64,000 nucleotides of DNA from JAEUMY01 sp031394355 (GCA_031394355.1 JANNSU010000066.1:62001-126000); one strand, 5' to 3'. Shown: positions 9,013 through 20,792, counted from the stretch's first letter. Notes: generated by a model not told the origin, from the sequence alone. A program made the numbers and translations.

Positions 9013-9056
9013 TGGTCTTGATGCAGTCACCATGACGTTACACGGGCCGACAATGC

Positions 9057-11492
<2,436 letters not shown>

Positions 11493-11546
11493 GCCATGCC
11501 TTCATGTGCTTGAATTGTCGGAGTCTCTGGTTTCTGCTTGCTTGCG

Positions 11547-12653
11547 TCAGATGCGCATAGGCATCACGACGTACTTGAATTCCTCTCCTCCAGGTACGGT
11601 GAACAACGCGCTCGTATGAACATCTCCCAGGGAGAGCTGAACCGTCTCGCCGGAAAGATGGTTGAGCACATCCAGCAAATACGAAATGTTGAAGCCTATG
11701 TCCAGCGCTTCTGCCGCATAGTCGATCACCACGGTCTCTTCTGCTTCTTCCTGTTCACTGTTGGTACAGATGATGGATAACGCATCCTTGGCGAACACTA
11801 GTCGTACCCCGCGGATCTTGTCGTTGGACAGAATGGATGCGCGCTGCAACGCTTGCTGGAGTGTGACGCGACTGACCTGTATATGGTTGGTGTAATTGGT
11901 CGGAATGACTTTCTGATAGTCGGGAAACTTCCCCTCCACGATCTTGCTGACTATCTCTATGCCCTCAAATGAAAACTTCACCTGGTTCCCATGCACTGTC
12001 AGCGAGACCGGATCATCGCTTTCATTGAGAAGCTTGATGAGTTCAATGACTGTCTTCCTCGGTAGGATCGCGTCGACCTTGGGAGCATCTTCCGGCAGTT
12101 GGTAGGAAGCCATGCTGAGCCGATGGCCATCTGTTGCGACAACACGAAGCGTCCTGCCCTCGGCCGACAACAGTACGCCGTTGAGATAGTAGCGAATGTC
12201 CTGTACGGCCATGGCGAACTGTACTAGACCGAGCACTCGCTTCAGCTCGTTCTGCGGCAAAGACAATGTCGCGGCCGGGTCACGTGCTTCAGATATCTTT
12301 GGAAAATCTGCTGCGGCGAGCGTCTGCAGTGTGAAACGGCTCTTTCCCGCTTTCACCGTCATACGATTGTCCTTGGTCTCAAGAACCGTATCGGCATCCG
12401 GCGGCAAGGCGCGGAGAATATCCTGCAGCTTCTTGGCCGCCACGGTCAACGCACCCGACTTCTGACTTGTCTCCAGCTTTGCGGTTGCGCGGATCTGTAC
12501 TTCGAGATCCGTCGCCAACACGCGAATGGATGCATCTTCCACTTCAATCAGTACGTTGGACAGGATAGGAAGGGTGTGACGACGTTCGACGATTCCCGTG
12601 ACTTGCTGCAGCGGGCCAAGCAGCGTGCTGTTTTTAGCTTTGATCGTTAGCAT
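11547..12653 (-). CDS. dnaN: DNA polymerase III beta subunit (sliding clamp)
   Basis: The 368-residue clamp encircles DNA as a dimer and tethers polymerase III. The N-terminus MLTIKAKNSTLLGPLQQVTGIVERRHTLPILSNVLIEV and the C-terminus ending VVMPMRI are canonical, and the three-domain length is complete. It lies between dnaA and gyrB on the minus strand. The 220 bases upstream, between dnaN and dnaA, contain DnaA boxes. Confidence 0.98.
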   Translation of the reverse strand: MLTIKAKNSTLLGPLQQVTGIVERRHTLPILSNVLIEVEDASIRVLATDLEVQIRATAKLETSQKSGALTVAAKKLQDILRALPPDADTVLETKDNRMTVKAGKSRFTLQTLAAADFPKISEARDPAATLSLPQNELKRVLGLVQFAMAVQDIRYYLNGVLLSAEGRTLRVVATDGHRLSMASYQLPEDAPKVDAILPRKTVIELIKLLNESDDPVSLTVHGNQVKFSFEGIEIVSKIVEGKFPDYQKVIPTNYTNHIQVSRVTLQQALQRASILSNDKIRGVRLVFAKDALSIICTNSEQEEAEETVVIDYAAEALDIGFNISYLLDVLNHLSGETVQLSLGDVHTSALFTVPGGEEFKYVVMPMRI

Positions 12654-12873
12654 GTCTATTTAACCTGGTAATAGTTAGTTAATGTGGTCTTGACGCCGGG
12701 ATAAATGCTTAACTGATTGATTGGTAAAGGTGGAATAGCCAGTTTTGGCACGGGAAAACTTGGCCGGTGATGCTGAGCAGATTGTGGATGAAATCAAAAT
12801 TGGCCAAAGCGATAGTCGGTGGACGGATTTTATCCACATCTGTTCAGGATTCATCATTGGGTTATCCACTGGT
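12654..12873. other. Candidate origin segment between dnaA and dnaN
   Basis: This 220-base gap contains one perfect DnaA box TTATCCACA (12830-12838), one single-mismatch box TTATCCACT (12862-12870) and a reverse single-mismatch box TGTGGATGA (12783-12791). An AT-rich run follows towards dnaN (12661-12740). This matches the usual dnaA-dnaN origin or dnaA-control architecture. A GC-skew plot or marker-frequency data would decide whether replication starts here or upstream of dnaA. Confidence 0.6.
12830..12838 (+). promoter_or_regulatory. Perfect DnaA box
   Basis: TTATCCACA matches the DnaA consensus TTATNCACA exactly and lies 35 bases past the dnaA stop codon. Confidence 0.8.
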
Positions 12874-14244
12874 TCATCCTCTGAGGATCTGTTGTAACAG
12901 AGCATGGTCCCTTGCGATATCACTATCTGTCTCAACCAAGGAGCGCACTTTTCTGCATGCGTGCAGAACGGTGGTGTGGTCTCGGCCGCCAAAGGCATCA
13001 CCGATTTCCGGTAAAGATAGTGGTGTCAGATCCTTTGCCAATGCCATGGCGATTTGTCTGGGGCGAGCGAGAGAGCGTACGCGCTTCTTCGAATACATCT
13101 CGGACACCTTGATCTTGTTGTAATCCGCGACAGTTTTCTGAATGTTTTCTATGGATATCTGGCGGTTCAGTACGGCCAGCAAGTCCTTTAGCGCTTCCTT
13201 TGCGCCAGGGACGGAAATGGGGACATTATTGAATCGCGAGAATGCCAACACGCGCTTTAAGGCGCCCTCAAGCTCGCGAACATTGGATCGTATGTGCTTG
13301 GCAATGAAAAACGCGACGTCCTCATTTAATGCTACGCCCTCTGATTCTGCTTTCTTGATAAGAATGGCGACGCGCATTTCCAGTTCTGGCGGCTCGACAG
13401 ATACAGTGAGTCCCCAGCCAAAGCGTGAGATCAGTCGATCCTCAATCCCGGAGATTTCCTTGGGGTAGCGATCGCTCGTGATGACAACCTGTTTGCCGGC
13501 TTCAATGAGCGCATTGAAGGCGTAGAAGAATTCTTCCTGTGTGCGCGACTTGCCGCCGAAGAATTGGATGTCATCGATCAAAAGCAGGTCAAGTGAGTGG
13601 TATGCCCGTTTGAAACTTTCGAATGACTTGTGCTGGTAGGCCTGCACTACAGCGGTCACAAACTGTTCGGCATGGATGTATTTGACCTGCGCACGCGGGT
13701 GGTGGGACAGCACAGTGTTACCGATAGCCTGAACGAGGTGAGTCTTGCCGAGACCCGTGGCGCCATAGATGAATAGAGGGTTGTAGGCAGAACCGGGGTT
13801 TTCGGCAACTTGAATGGCGGCAGCACGCGCTAACTGATTGGCCTTGCCGCCGACAAACGCGGCAAAGGTAAACGAAGCGTTGAGCCTATTTCCTGGTGCC
13901 GGCCGGATGGCGCCGGTGAGTTCGAGTTTTGGTTCGGTCGTGGCGGCGGGCGCACCAGGAGACTGATTTACGGATATTGGCGCAGCCGGTTCGCTGTCAT
14001 CTTCAAGGGCAAGCCCCACCACAATGGGCCTCGCAAAGAAGCGCTCACCGGCTTGCTCGATCTGGTTGAGTAAGCGGTCTTTGGCCCACTGCAGCATGAA
14101 GCGATTGGGCGCAACAAGGGTGAATCCATCACCATCCTGTTCGAATCGCAGGGGTTTAACCCAAGTATTGAACTGGTGCTGCGACAGATCTCGTTGGAAG
14201 TCCGCCAGGCAGGCTGTCCAAAATGGGTGCAACGACGCGTGCAT
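12874..14244 (-). CDS. dnaA: Chromosomal replication initiator DnaA
   Basis: The 456-residue initiator binds DnaA boxes and melts the origin. Domain I covers about residues 1-90, a variable linker about 90-125, and the AAA+ domain III about 125-345 with Walker A GATGLGKTH and Walker B LLIDDIQF. The DNA-binding domain IV carries the DnaA signature GGRDHTTVLHACRKV near the C-terminus. The minus-strand dnaA faces away from rpmH, and both may be controlled by the box at 14366. Confidence 0.98.
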   Translation of the reverse strand: MHASLHPFWTACLADFQRDLSQHQFNTWVKPLRFEQDGDGFTLVAPNRFMLQWAKDRLLNQIEQAGERFFARPIVVGLALEDDSEPAAPISVNQSPGAPAATTEPKLELTGAIRPAPGNRLNASFTFAAFVGGKANQLARAAAIQVAENPGSAYNPLFIYGATGLGKTHLVQAIGNTVLSHHPRAQVKYIHAEQFVTAVVQAYQHKSFESFKRAYHSLDLLLIDDIQFFGGKSRTQEEFFYAFNALIEAGKQVVITSDRYPKEISGIEDRLISRFGWGLTVSVEPPELEMRVAILIKKAESEGVALNEDVAFFIAKHIRSNVRELEGALKRVLAFSRFNNVPISVPGAKEALKDLLAVLNRQISIENIQKTVADYNKIKVSEMYSKKRVRSLARPRQIAMALAKDLTPLSLPEIGDAFGGRDHTTVLHACRKVRSLVETDSDIARDHALLQQILRG

Positions 14245-14516
14245 GGGGAAAAAGTGAGTCCTGAAGGCGGGGGTAACGTTGAGCCTGAAGGGGGAGCCGG
14301 AACAGCAAAGACGGGGGCCTGGAAGGATCGGGTACAGGTTTCGATTGTATCGCGTTCATCGAGAGTTATCCACAGACCATGTGGGATAGAGACGCCGGCA
14401 GCCAGCGTCACTTCAGGCCAAGAGAGAGGCAAGGGATGTTGCTTGGCGATTGACTAAATTGCTGAAAAGTCGAGATAATGTCCGGCTTTGTTCAGCCTAA
14501 CCATTCAGGAAACGTC
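14245..14516. promoter_or_regulatory. Divergent dnaA/rpmH control region with a DnaA box
   Basis: This 272-base region holds a perfect DnaA box TTATCCACA at 14366-14374, with a weaker reverse element a few bases on (GTGGGATAG, about 14381-14389). The rpmH promoter lies at its right end. The box is placed for autoregulation of dnaA, or as part of a bipartite origin with the dnaA-dnaN gap. Confidence 0.65.
14450..14479 (+). promoter_or_regulatory. Predicted promoter of rpmH-rnpA operon
   Basis: A -35 TTGACT and a -10 GATAAT are separated by 18 bases and end 37 bases before the rpmH start. This is a good match to the sigma-70 consensus. Confidence 0.65.
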
Positions 14517-14651
14517 ATGAAACGCACATATCAGCCCTCCGTAGCACGTCGCAAGAAAACCCATGGTTTCCGCGTTCGTATGAAAACCGTGGGTGGCCGC
14601 GCAGTCATCAACGCGCGCCGCGCCAAAGGTCGCGCTCGTCTGGCTGTCTGA
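14517..14651 (+). CDS. rpmH: 50S ribosomal protein L34
   Basis: The 44-residue, very basic protein begins MKRTYQPSVARRKKTHGFRVRM and ends with the RRAKGRARLAV tail, the standard L34 sequence and length. It is the first gene of the rpmH-rnpA-yidD-yidC cluster, 25 bases before rnpA. Confidence 0.97.
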   Translation: MKRTYQPSVARRKKTHGFRVRMKTVGGRAVINARRAKGRARLAV

Positions 14652-14676
14652 CAGACCGACCAAACGTCAGGCTTGT

Positions 14677-15060
14677 ATGAAAACCCTTCCGCTGGGTCGG
14701 CCCCGTCGGTTGGTGGATGGGGCCGCATTCAAGGCTTTGCTTCGAAACGGTCGCCGTCACCTGCAGGAGCCGATCGTGGTTAGGGTGCTCCCCGCAGAAA
14801 AGACGGGGGGATTGGGGTTGAGCATTGCAAAGCGGCTCTTGAAGAACGCTACGGACCGTAATTTGGTGAAGCGGATTGTTCGGGAAGCCTACAGGGTTCG
14901 GGCGGCTGACTTCAGGAATGCAGACATTCTGGTTATGTTGGCGAAGAAGCCTGTGTTGAAGAGTGGTGAGGCACGGGCCCAGCTACGGGCTGCTGCTGAC
15001 GGCGCTTTAGAACGCGCGTGGTTGCGCATGCAACCGCCTTCAGCGGCAATGGATCGCTGA
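14677..15060 (+). CDS. rnpA: Ribonuclease P protein component
   Basis: The 127-residue protein subunit assists the RNase P RNA in tRNA 5' maturation. The RNA-binding signature appears as KNATDRNLVKRIVREAYRV (usual form RNxxKRxxRE, residues about 56-74). The start at 14677 gives MKTLPLGRPRRLVDGAAFK; a longer upstream frame overlaps rpmH and is unlikely. Its stop overlaps the yidD start as TGATG. Confidence 0.95.
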   Translation: MKTLPLGRPRRLVDGAAFKALLRNGRRHLQEPIVVRVLPAEKTGGLGLSIAKRLLKNATDRNLVKRIVREAYRVRAADFRNADILVMLAKKPVLKSGEARAQLRAAADGALERAWLRMQPPSAAMDR

Positions 15061-15269
15061 TGGCCCGGCTGCTTGTCAGGCTTATCCGTGGCTATCAATA
15101 TTTCCTGAGCCCGTTTGTCGGACACCAATGCCGATTTGCCCCAACGTGCTCGCATTACGCCGTCGAGGCGATTTCCCGCCACGGCGCAATGCGTGGCTCC
15201 TGGATGTCGGCGTGCAGGCTGTGCAAGTGTCATCCTTGGCACAACGGCGGGTTTGACCCGGTACCCTAA
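15060..15269 (+). CDS. yidD: Membrane protein insertion efficiency factor YidD
   Basis: The 69-residue protein has the conserved YQYFLSPFVGHQCRFAPTCSHYAVEAI block and the CKCHPWHNGGFDPVP end, with invariant-type cysteines. It is thought to help YidC-dependent insertion of inner-membrane proteins. Its ATG overlaps the rnpA stop, so translation is probably coupled; yidC starts 64 bases downstream. Confidence 0.95.
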   Translation: MARLLVRLIRGYQYFLSPFVGHQCRFAPTCSHYAVEAISRHGAMRGSWMSACRLCKCHPWHNGGFDPVP

Positions 15270-15333
15270 GCATCGAAAGATCGGCCTGTGGCACCATCCT
15301 GCCTGCCGCACTATTGCAAATCATTGGATCAAT

Positions 15334-17052
15334 ATGGACACCCAGCGACTCATCGCACTGATCATTTTTTCTTTTTCGACCTTGCTGCTTTGGGATGCGT
15401 GGCAAAAGCACAACGCCCCGAAAGTGACCGCGACCGAAGCGCAGACGGCGCAATTGGCAACGGCGAAGGGTGATGGGTCCGCTGCGATACCTACCCCAAG
15501 CACGGCGCTCAAGGCGTCGGCGCCTGTTCAGCCAGGTGATGCCCAGAATCAGACGCTGCCCCCATCAACCCCTGTGGGCACGGCAGAGGCTGGCAGCGTT
15601 GGCATCATCGTGCGTACCGACACGATGGATGTGGAGATCGGGCGAAAGGGCGGTGACATTCAGCGCGTGACACTGCTCAAGCATTTCGCTGCAACAGATC
15701 GAACCAAGCCGCTAACACTGCTGCAGCCTAAAGAAGGCCACTATTTCGTTACCCAGACCGGGTTGCTCGACAAGCTGCCCAACCACACGGCGGTATGGAC
15801 AGCGGAAGCAGACAAGTTTGAGCTGAAACCTGGGCAGGGCGGATTGGAAGTGACGCTTACCCATTCGGGCCACCCAGCTGTGGATGTGCAGAAGGTCTAC
15901 AAATTCAAGCCGGGCAGCCATGTGGTTGAGGTCAGCCAAGTCATCCGCAACAAAGGCGACGTTCCGATCAGCCCGCAGGGCTACTTCCAGTTCGTGAGGG
16001 ATGGCAACCCGCCAGAAGGAGAGGCCGCACAGAACAACCCCATGACCGGCGTAGCAACGTTTACCGGCCCGGCCGTCTATACGAACGAGAAGAAGTTCAT
16101 CAAGGTCGCTTTCTCGGATGTTGACAAGGGCAAGAAGGAGTATCCGGTCAAGGCGGCAGATGGTTGGGTTGCTTTGGTACAGCACTACTTTGTCTCCGCC
16201 TGGCTGCCCAAGCAGGGTGTCGAGCGCGAGTACTTCACCCGCAAAGTAACAGACAAGCTCTACAGCGTCGGCCTCATACAAGCCGCGGGAACCATTGCCC
16301 CGGGACAGACTGGTGCGCTGAGTGTGTCGTTGTATCTGGGACCACAGCTTCAGGACACGCTTAAAGCCTTGGCACCCGGGCTGGAGCTCGTGGTGGACTA
16401 CGGGTGGTTGACCGTCCTCGCAGCGCCGCTGTTTTGGGTCCTGCAGTTCATCCAGGGATTCGTGATCAACTGGGGGTGGTCGATAGTCCTTCTCACCATC
16501 CTGATCAAGGCCGTGTTCTATCCGCTCAATCAAAAGGCGGGGATGTCGATGGCGCACATGAAGTCGGTTGCGCCGCGGATTCAGCAATTGCAGCAGCGCT
16601 ATGGGGATGACCGAGCCAAGTTGAATCAGGCGATGATGGAGCTCTATCGAACGGAGAAGATCAATCCGCTTGGCGGCTGCCTGCCCATTGTTGTGCAGAT
16701 CCCCGTGTTCATCGCGTTGTACTGGGTGTTATTGGCTGCCGTGGAGCTGCGTCACACCCCATGGATGGGATGGATCACTGATTTGTCCGCACCGGACCCC
16801 TATTACATCTTGCCGCTGATCATGGCGGTTTCGATGTTTGTCCAGACCAAGCTGAACCCGCCGCCGCCGGACCCGGTCCAGGCCAAGGTCATGCTGTTCA
16901 TGCCGCTGATATTCAGCATTTTCTTCTTCTTCTTCCCGGCCGGTCTGGTGCTGTACTGGACAGTGCAGAACCTGATTGGTATCGCCCAACAGTGGTGGAT
17001 CAACAAGACCGTAGAGAAGCAAACGCTGCAAAAGAACGCCGGGAAGCGCTGA
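15334..17052 (+). CDS. yidC: Membrane protein insertase YidC
   Basis: The 572-residue inner-membrane insertase works alone or with SecYEG. The start is taken at MDTQRLIALIIFSFSTLLLW, the normal Gram-negative N-terminal anchor. The long periplasmic domain covers about residues 60-350 and the conserved five-segment insertase core about 355-545, with NWGWSIVLLTILIKAVFYPLNQK and the Gly-Gly-Cys-Leu-Pro motif. The C-terminal tail is basic. mnmE begins 15 bases after the stop. Confidence 0.97.
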   Translation: MDTQRLIALIIFSFSTLLLWDAWQKHNAPKVTATEAQTAQLATAKGDGSAAIPTPSTALKASAPVQPGDAQNQTLPPSTPVGTAEAGSVGIIVRTDTMDVEIGRKGGDIQRVTLLKHFAATDRTKPLTLLQPKEGHYFVTQTGLLDKLPNHTAVWTAEADKFELKPGQGGLEVTLTHSGHPAVDVQKVYKFKPGSHVVEVSQVIRNKGDVPISPQGYFQFVRDGNPPEGEAAQNNPMTGVATFTGPAVYTNEKKFIKVAFSDVDKGKKEYPVKAADGWVALVQHYFVSAWLPKQGVEREYFTRKVTDKLYSVGLIQAAGTIAPGQTGALSVSLYLGPQLQDTLKALAPGLELVVDYGWLTVLAAPLFWVLQFIQGFVINWGWSIVLLTILIKAVFYPLNQKAGMSMAHMKSVAPRIQQLQQRYGDDRAKLNQAMMELYRTEKINPLGGCLPIVVQIPVFIALYWVLLAAVELRHTPWMGWITDLSAPDPYYILPLIMAVSMFVQTKLNPPPPDPVQAKVMLFMPLIFSIFFFFFPAGLVLYWTVQNLIGIAQQWWINKTVEKQTLQKNAGKR

Positions 17053-17067
17053 CTTTCGCCATTAGCG

Positions 17068-18408
17068 ATGGCGGAGAATGACACTATCGTTGCCATCGCC
17101 ACCGCGCCCGGTTTGGGCGGGGTGGGGGTGGTGCGAATTTCCGGGGCAATGACGCCGGAGCTGGCGATTTCCTTGTTGGGAAGGCTGCCAGAGCCGCGAA
17201 GCGCAACGCTCGCGACCTTCACTGATAAAGCAGGTCATCCTATTGATCAGGGGTTGGCGCTCTATTTTGAAGCACCCCGATCCTTTACTGGTGAACATGT
17301 GCTGGAGCTTCACGGCCACGGTGGCCGCGCGGTAATGGGTCTGCTCTTGAACCGATGCCTGGAGCTGGGAGCCCGGCTGGCAGGCCCAGGAGAATTTACC
17401 CAACGGGCGTTTCTCAATGACAAACTTGACCTTGCCCAGGCAGAAAGTGTCGCCGACCTGATTGGGGCGGCCAGCGCGGAAGGAGCGTTATCAGCAGCCC
17501 GCTCGCTGGTAGGAGAGTTTTCGGGCCGCATCCACGGGATCGTTGAGGCGCTTGTCGGGGTCAGAACGCATGTCGAGGCGTGCATAGACTTCCCCGAAGA
17601 AGAGATCGAGACATCCGACCTGCAGGCAATCAGAGCGCAGCTCGCGGCGCTCGGGGACGCCATGGTCAGCCTGCGGGCGGCGGCGGGGCAGGGCGCTGTC
17701 CTGCGGGATGGCTTGACCGTGGCGCTGATTGGCCGACCCAACGTGGGCAAGTCCAGCCTGCTGAACTGCATGGCCAAAGAAGATCTGGCTATCGTGACCC
17801 CCATCCCTGGAACAACCAGAGACTTGGTGCGGGCAATGATCACGCTTGAAGGGGTCCCCATCCATTTGATCGATACAGCAGGACTTCGCGAGACCAACGA
17901 CGAAGTGGAACGGCTTGGTATTGAGCGGACGTGGCGCGCTGTTGAAGGGGCGGGGGCTGCGCTGTTGTTAACCGAGGCAGGAGAGGGGCTTGGCATTGCA
18001 GAGGCGGAGATCGTGGCGCGGTTGCCCAAACGCCTGCCTATGGCTTGGGTCCGAAACAAGATTGATGTGTTGGGCTGGGAGGCGGGAACCAGCGAGGAAG
18101 GGGGGCAAGCGAGCTTCCGGGTTTCTGCACTCACGGGCGAAGGCGTAGCAGCGCTGGAGGAATGGCTCCTGACTGTGGCGGGGTGGCGCCCTGATGGCGA
18201 GGGTGTGTTCATGGCAAGAGCAAGACACCTGGTCGCGCTGGATGAGGCCGGTCGGGCGTTGGAAGGCGCCAAGGTCCCGGGCAAACCCTTTGAAATAGTG
18301 GCCGAAGACTTGCGTCTGGCGCAGAGAGCTTTGGGCCGAATCACCGGCGAGTTTGGTGCGGACGATTTGCTGGGCGAGATTTTTGGCAGCTTTTGCATCG
18401 GGAAGTGA
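17068..18408 (+). CDS. mnmE: tRNA modification GTPase MnmE (TrmE)
   Basis: With MnmG this GTPase installs the aminomethyl-type modification at wobble uridine 34. The 446-residue product has the formyl-THF-binding N-terminal domain (1-120), helical domain, GTPase motif GRPNVGKSS (222-230), PGTTRD and DTAGLRE switch motifs, NKID, and the catalytic C-terminal CIGK (443-446). A parS-like site begins 4 bases after the stop. Confidence 0.97.
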   Translation: MAENDTIVAIATAPGLGGVGVVRISGAMTPELAISLLGRLPEPRSATLATFTDKAGHPIDQGLALYFEAPRSFTGEHVLELHGHGGRAVMGLLLNRCLELGARLAGPGEFTQRAFLNDKLDLAQAESVADLIGAASAEGALSAARSLVGEFSGRIHGIVEALVGVRTHVEACIDFPEEEIETSDLQAIRAQLAALGDAMVSLRAAAGQGAVLRDGLTVALIGRPNVGKSSLLNCMAKEDLAIVTPIPGTTRDLVRAMITLEGVPIHLIDTAGLRETNDEVERLGIERTWRAVEGAGAALLLTEAGEGLGIAEAEIVARLPKRLPMAWVRNKIDVLGWEAGTSEEGGQASFRVSALTGEGVAALEEWLLTVAGWRPDGEGVFMARARHLVALDEAGRALEGAKVPGKPFEIVAEDLRLAQRALGRITGEFGADDLLGEIFGSFCIGK

Positions 18409-18411
18409 CTA

Positions 18412-18427
18412 TGTTCCACGTGAAACA
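18412..18427. promoter_or_regulatory. parS site with one mismatch
   Basis: TGTTCCACGTGAAACA differs from the universal parS TGTTTCACGTGAAACA at one base, and is flanked by A and T that extend the palindrome. It lies 4 bases past the mnmE stop. Confidence 0.85.
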
Positions 18428-18770
18428 TAGGGCCTTGTGAATTGTGGCGCTGCAAGGCGGCTCTGCCGGACCGTGCCAGACGTGCGAGAAGAGTCTGAGG
18501 GTTGGGGGCTAAACCCCGCGCCGTGACTGCTCTGCGCCGAGCCGCGTCGCCATAGCCAACCTGCCCATGGCAGAGATACTAAACCCCGGAGGACGCCGGT
18601 CAGGCCACGATGCCTGCGCCGGGCTGGGGATGGTTGCGGCTTGACCGCTGGCGAGCACTCTCGTTGGGTTTGTCGGGTGGTGTGCTGACCGCCCAGCTAG
18701 CAACCAAAGCGCGATAGATCGGCAGCAAGTAGCGCGGAAGATGCTGATCCGGTTTAGGGTGGAAAGCGGG

Positions 18771-18786
18771 TGTTTCACGTGAAACA
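18771..18786. promoter_or_regulatory. Perfect parS site
   Basis: TGTTTCACGTGAAACA is an exact match to the conserved chromosomal parS, 81 bases before mnmG and about 3.4 kb before parB. ParB is expected to load here and spread. Confidence 0.95.
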
Positions 18787-18799
18787 ATCGCCTCGGATA

Positions 18800-18811
18800 G
18801 CGAATATTCGC
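18800..18811. repeat. Iterated palindrome, copy 4 (12-mer core)
   Basis: GCGAATATTCGC begins 13 bases after the end of the perfect parS, in the mnmG leader. Confidence 0.95.
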
Positions 18812-18866
18812 GTAGGCATTTCGGGCCAATTCCCGTAAAATTCGCGTCCTTGCGAGAAAGGGCAAC

Positions 18867-20792
18867 ATGCAGTTTCCAGCGCGTTTTCAGGTCATTGTCA
18901 TTGGGGGCGGCCACGCCGGCACGGAAGCGGCCCTGGCCGCTGCTCGTTCAGGCGCCACAACCCTGTTGCTGACCCACTCGATCGAAACGCTCGGTCAGAT
19001 GTCCTGCAATCCGTCCATTGGTGGCATTGGCAAGGGGCATTTGGTTCGGGAGGTGGATGCCTTGGGCGGCGCAATGGCCATTGCCACGGATGAAGCGGGT
19101 ATCCAATTTCGTACGCTCAACGCCTCGAAAGGCCCTGCAGTACGTGCGACGCGGGCGCAGGCCGATCGTGTTCTATACCGCGCAGCCATCCGTCGTCGGT
19201 TGGAAAATCAGCCGAATCTCTGGATTTTTCAGCAGGCAGTCGATGATTTGGTGCTGGAGGGCGACCGGGTTGCTGGGGCCGTGACCGCCATCGGACTTAG
19301 ACTGCTTGCAGACACCGTGGTACTGACCGCGGGCACGTTTCTGGGTGGAAAGATCCATGTCGGCCTCAATAGTTACTCTGGTGGTCGTGCGGGCGACCCG
19401 CCATCTATTTCGCTTGCCGCCAGGCTGCGTGAGTTTGCGCTACCTGTTGGTCGACTGAAGACCGGTACACCGCCGAGAATTGACGGCAGGACCATCGACT
19501 TCAGCCGGTGTCAGGCACAACCCGGGGATTCGCCGGCGCCGGTTTTTTCATTCATGGGTGATCGTCAAATGCACCCGGATCAAGTACCTTGTTGGATCAC
19601 CCATACGTCGGCACGGACGCACGAAATCATCCGCGGGGGCCTCGACCGCTCACCCATGTTTACCGGGGTGATTGAAGGTGTGGGCCCCCGGTACTGTCCT
19701 TCGATTGAGGACAAGATCCATCGTTTTGCTGATAAGTCCAGTCATCAGGTCTTTCTCGAGCCGGAAGGCCTGACCACCCATGAGATCTATCCCAACGGCA
19801 TATCAACCAGCCTTCCGTTTGACGTGCAGTGGGCATTGGTTCGGTCCATTCCCGGGTTGGAGAATGCTCACATCCTCAGGCCAGGCTATGCAATCGAGTA
19901 TGACTATTTCGACCCGCGTGGCCTGCAGCGGTCTTTGGAAACCAAGACGATCAAGGGGCTCTTCTTTGCCGGGCAGATCAATGGGACAACTGGATACGAA
20001 GAGGCGGCGGCGCAGGGACTGTTGGCAGGCATCAACGCTGCAAGATTCGCGCGCGGTGAAGAGGCGTGGTGTCCCCGACGGGACGAAGCTTACCTGGGCG
20101 TCCTGGTTGACGATCTCACCACACGCGGTGTCAGCGAGCCCTATCGCATGTTCACCAGCCGAGCCGAGTATCGTCTTCAATTGAGAGAAGACAATGCGGA
20201 CGCCCGTTTGACGGAAGTAGGCCGTGCATTGGGTTTGGTTGATGATTCCCGGTGGGCGAAGTTCAGCACCAAGCAAGAGGCGGTGGCGCTTGAAATGGCA
20301 CGCCTCAAAAGCACATGGGCCCAGCCTTCGCGCGTGCCGGAGGCGATTCAGGTTGCCGTGTTGGGCAAACCCCTTGAGCATGAACACTCGCTGTTTGATC
20401 TCCTGCGCAGACCCGAAGTAAGCTACCGCTCGCTTTCAACGTTTCCCATGTTTGGCAACAAATCAGTTGAAGGGGATGTATCCGAACAGGTAGAGATTGC
20501 CGCAAAGTACGCGGGCTACATTGATCGCCAGAAGGATGAAGTGGCGCGCCAGTTGGCCCAGGAAAATGAACGGTTGCCTGCAAATTTTGACTACGGCGCT
20601 GTCCGGGGACTGTCCAAGGAAGTCCAAGGCAAGCTCAATCAGCATCAGCCCGAAACCCTTGGGCAAGCATCCCGAATTCAAGGCATTACACCAGCGGCCA
20701 TTTCACTGTTGCTGGTTCATCTCAAGCGGCGCCACGTGCTGTTCGGCACGCCAGCCAAACCCGCAACGCCCACAACAGAACAGGTCGCCTGA
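18867..20792 (+). CDS. mnmG: tRNA uridine-5-carboxymethylaminomethyl modification enzyme MnmG (GidA)
   Basis: FAD-dependent partner of MnmE in wobble-uridine modification. The 641-residue product has the N-terminal FAD motif VIGGGHAGTEAALAAARSG (about 10-28), the SCNPSIGGIGKGHL motif (residues about 50-63), GLFFAGQINGTTGYEEAAAQG and a C-terminal helical domain. Its stop and the rsmG start overlap (TGATG at 20790-20794), indicating coupled translation. Confidence 0.97.
   Translation: MQFPARFQVIVIGGGHAGTEAALAAARSGATTLLLTHSIETLGQMSCNPSIGGIGKGHLVREVDALGGAMAIATDEAGIQFRTLNASKGPAVRATRAQADRVLYRAAIRRRLENQPNLWIFQQAVDDLVLEGDRVAGAVTAIGLRLLADTVVLTAGTFLGGKIHVGLNSYSGGRAGDPPSISLAARLREFALPVGRLKTGTPPRIDGRTIDFSRCQAQPGDSPAPVFSFMGDRQMHPDQVPCWITHTSARTHEIIRGGLDRSPMFTGVIEGVGPRYCPSIEDKIHRFADKSSHQVFLEPEGLTTHEIYPNGISTSLPFDVQWALVRSIPGLENAHILRPGYAIEYDYFDPRGLQRSLETKTIKGLFFAGQINGTTGYEEAAAQGLLAGINAARFARGEEAWCPRRDEAYLGVLVDDLTTRGVSEPYRMFTSRAEYRLQLREDNADARLTEVGRALGLVDDSRWAKFSTKQEAVALEMARLKSTWAQPSRVPEAIQVAVLGKPLEHEHSLFDLLRRPEVSYRSLSTFPMFGNKSVEGDVSEQVEIAAKYAGYIDRQKDEVARQLAQENERLPANFDYGAVRGLSKEVQGKLNQHQPETLGQASRIQGITPAAISLLLVHLKRRHVLFGTPAKPATPTTEQVA

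Larger units (their letters stand above)
18409..18866. other. 458-base gene-free partition region between mnmE and mnmG
   Basis: No credible gene is present on either strand. The segment is framed by two parS-type palindromes (18412-18427 and 18771-18786) and holds one iterated palindrome (18800-18811), 14 bases from the second parS. Between them is GC-rich sequence without recognised motifs. It probably serves as the centromere-like site for the nearby ParA and ParB. Confidence 0.8.

Noticed and set aside
17310..18455. A 381-codon minus-strand frame antisense to mnmE and running through the parS-like site
   Set aside because: mnmE is complete on the plus strand; the antisense frame is Ser/Pro/Ala-rich noise.
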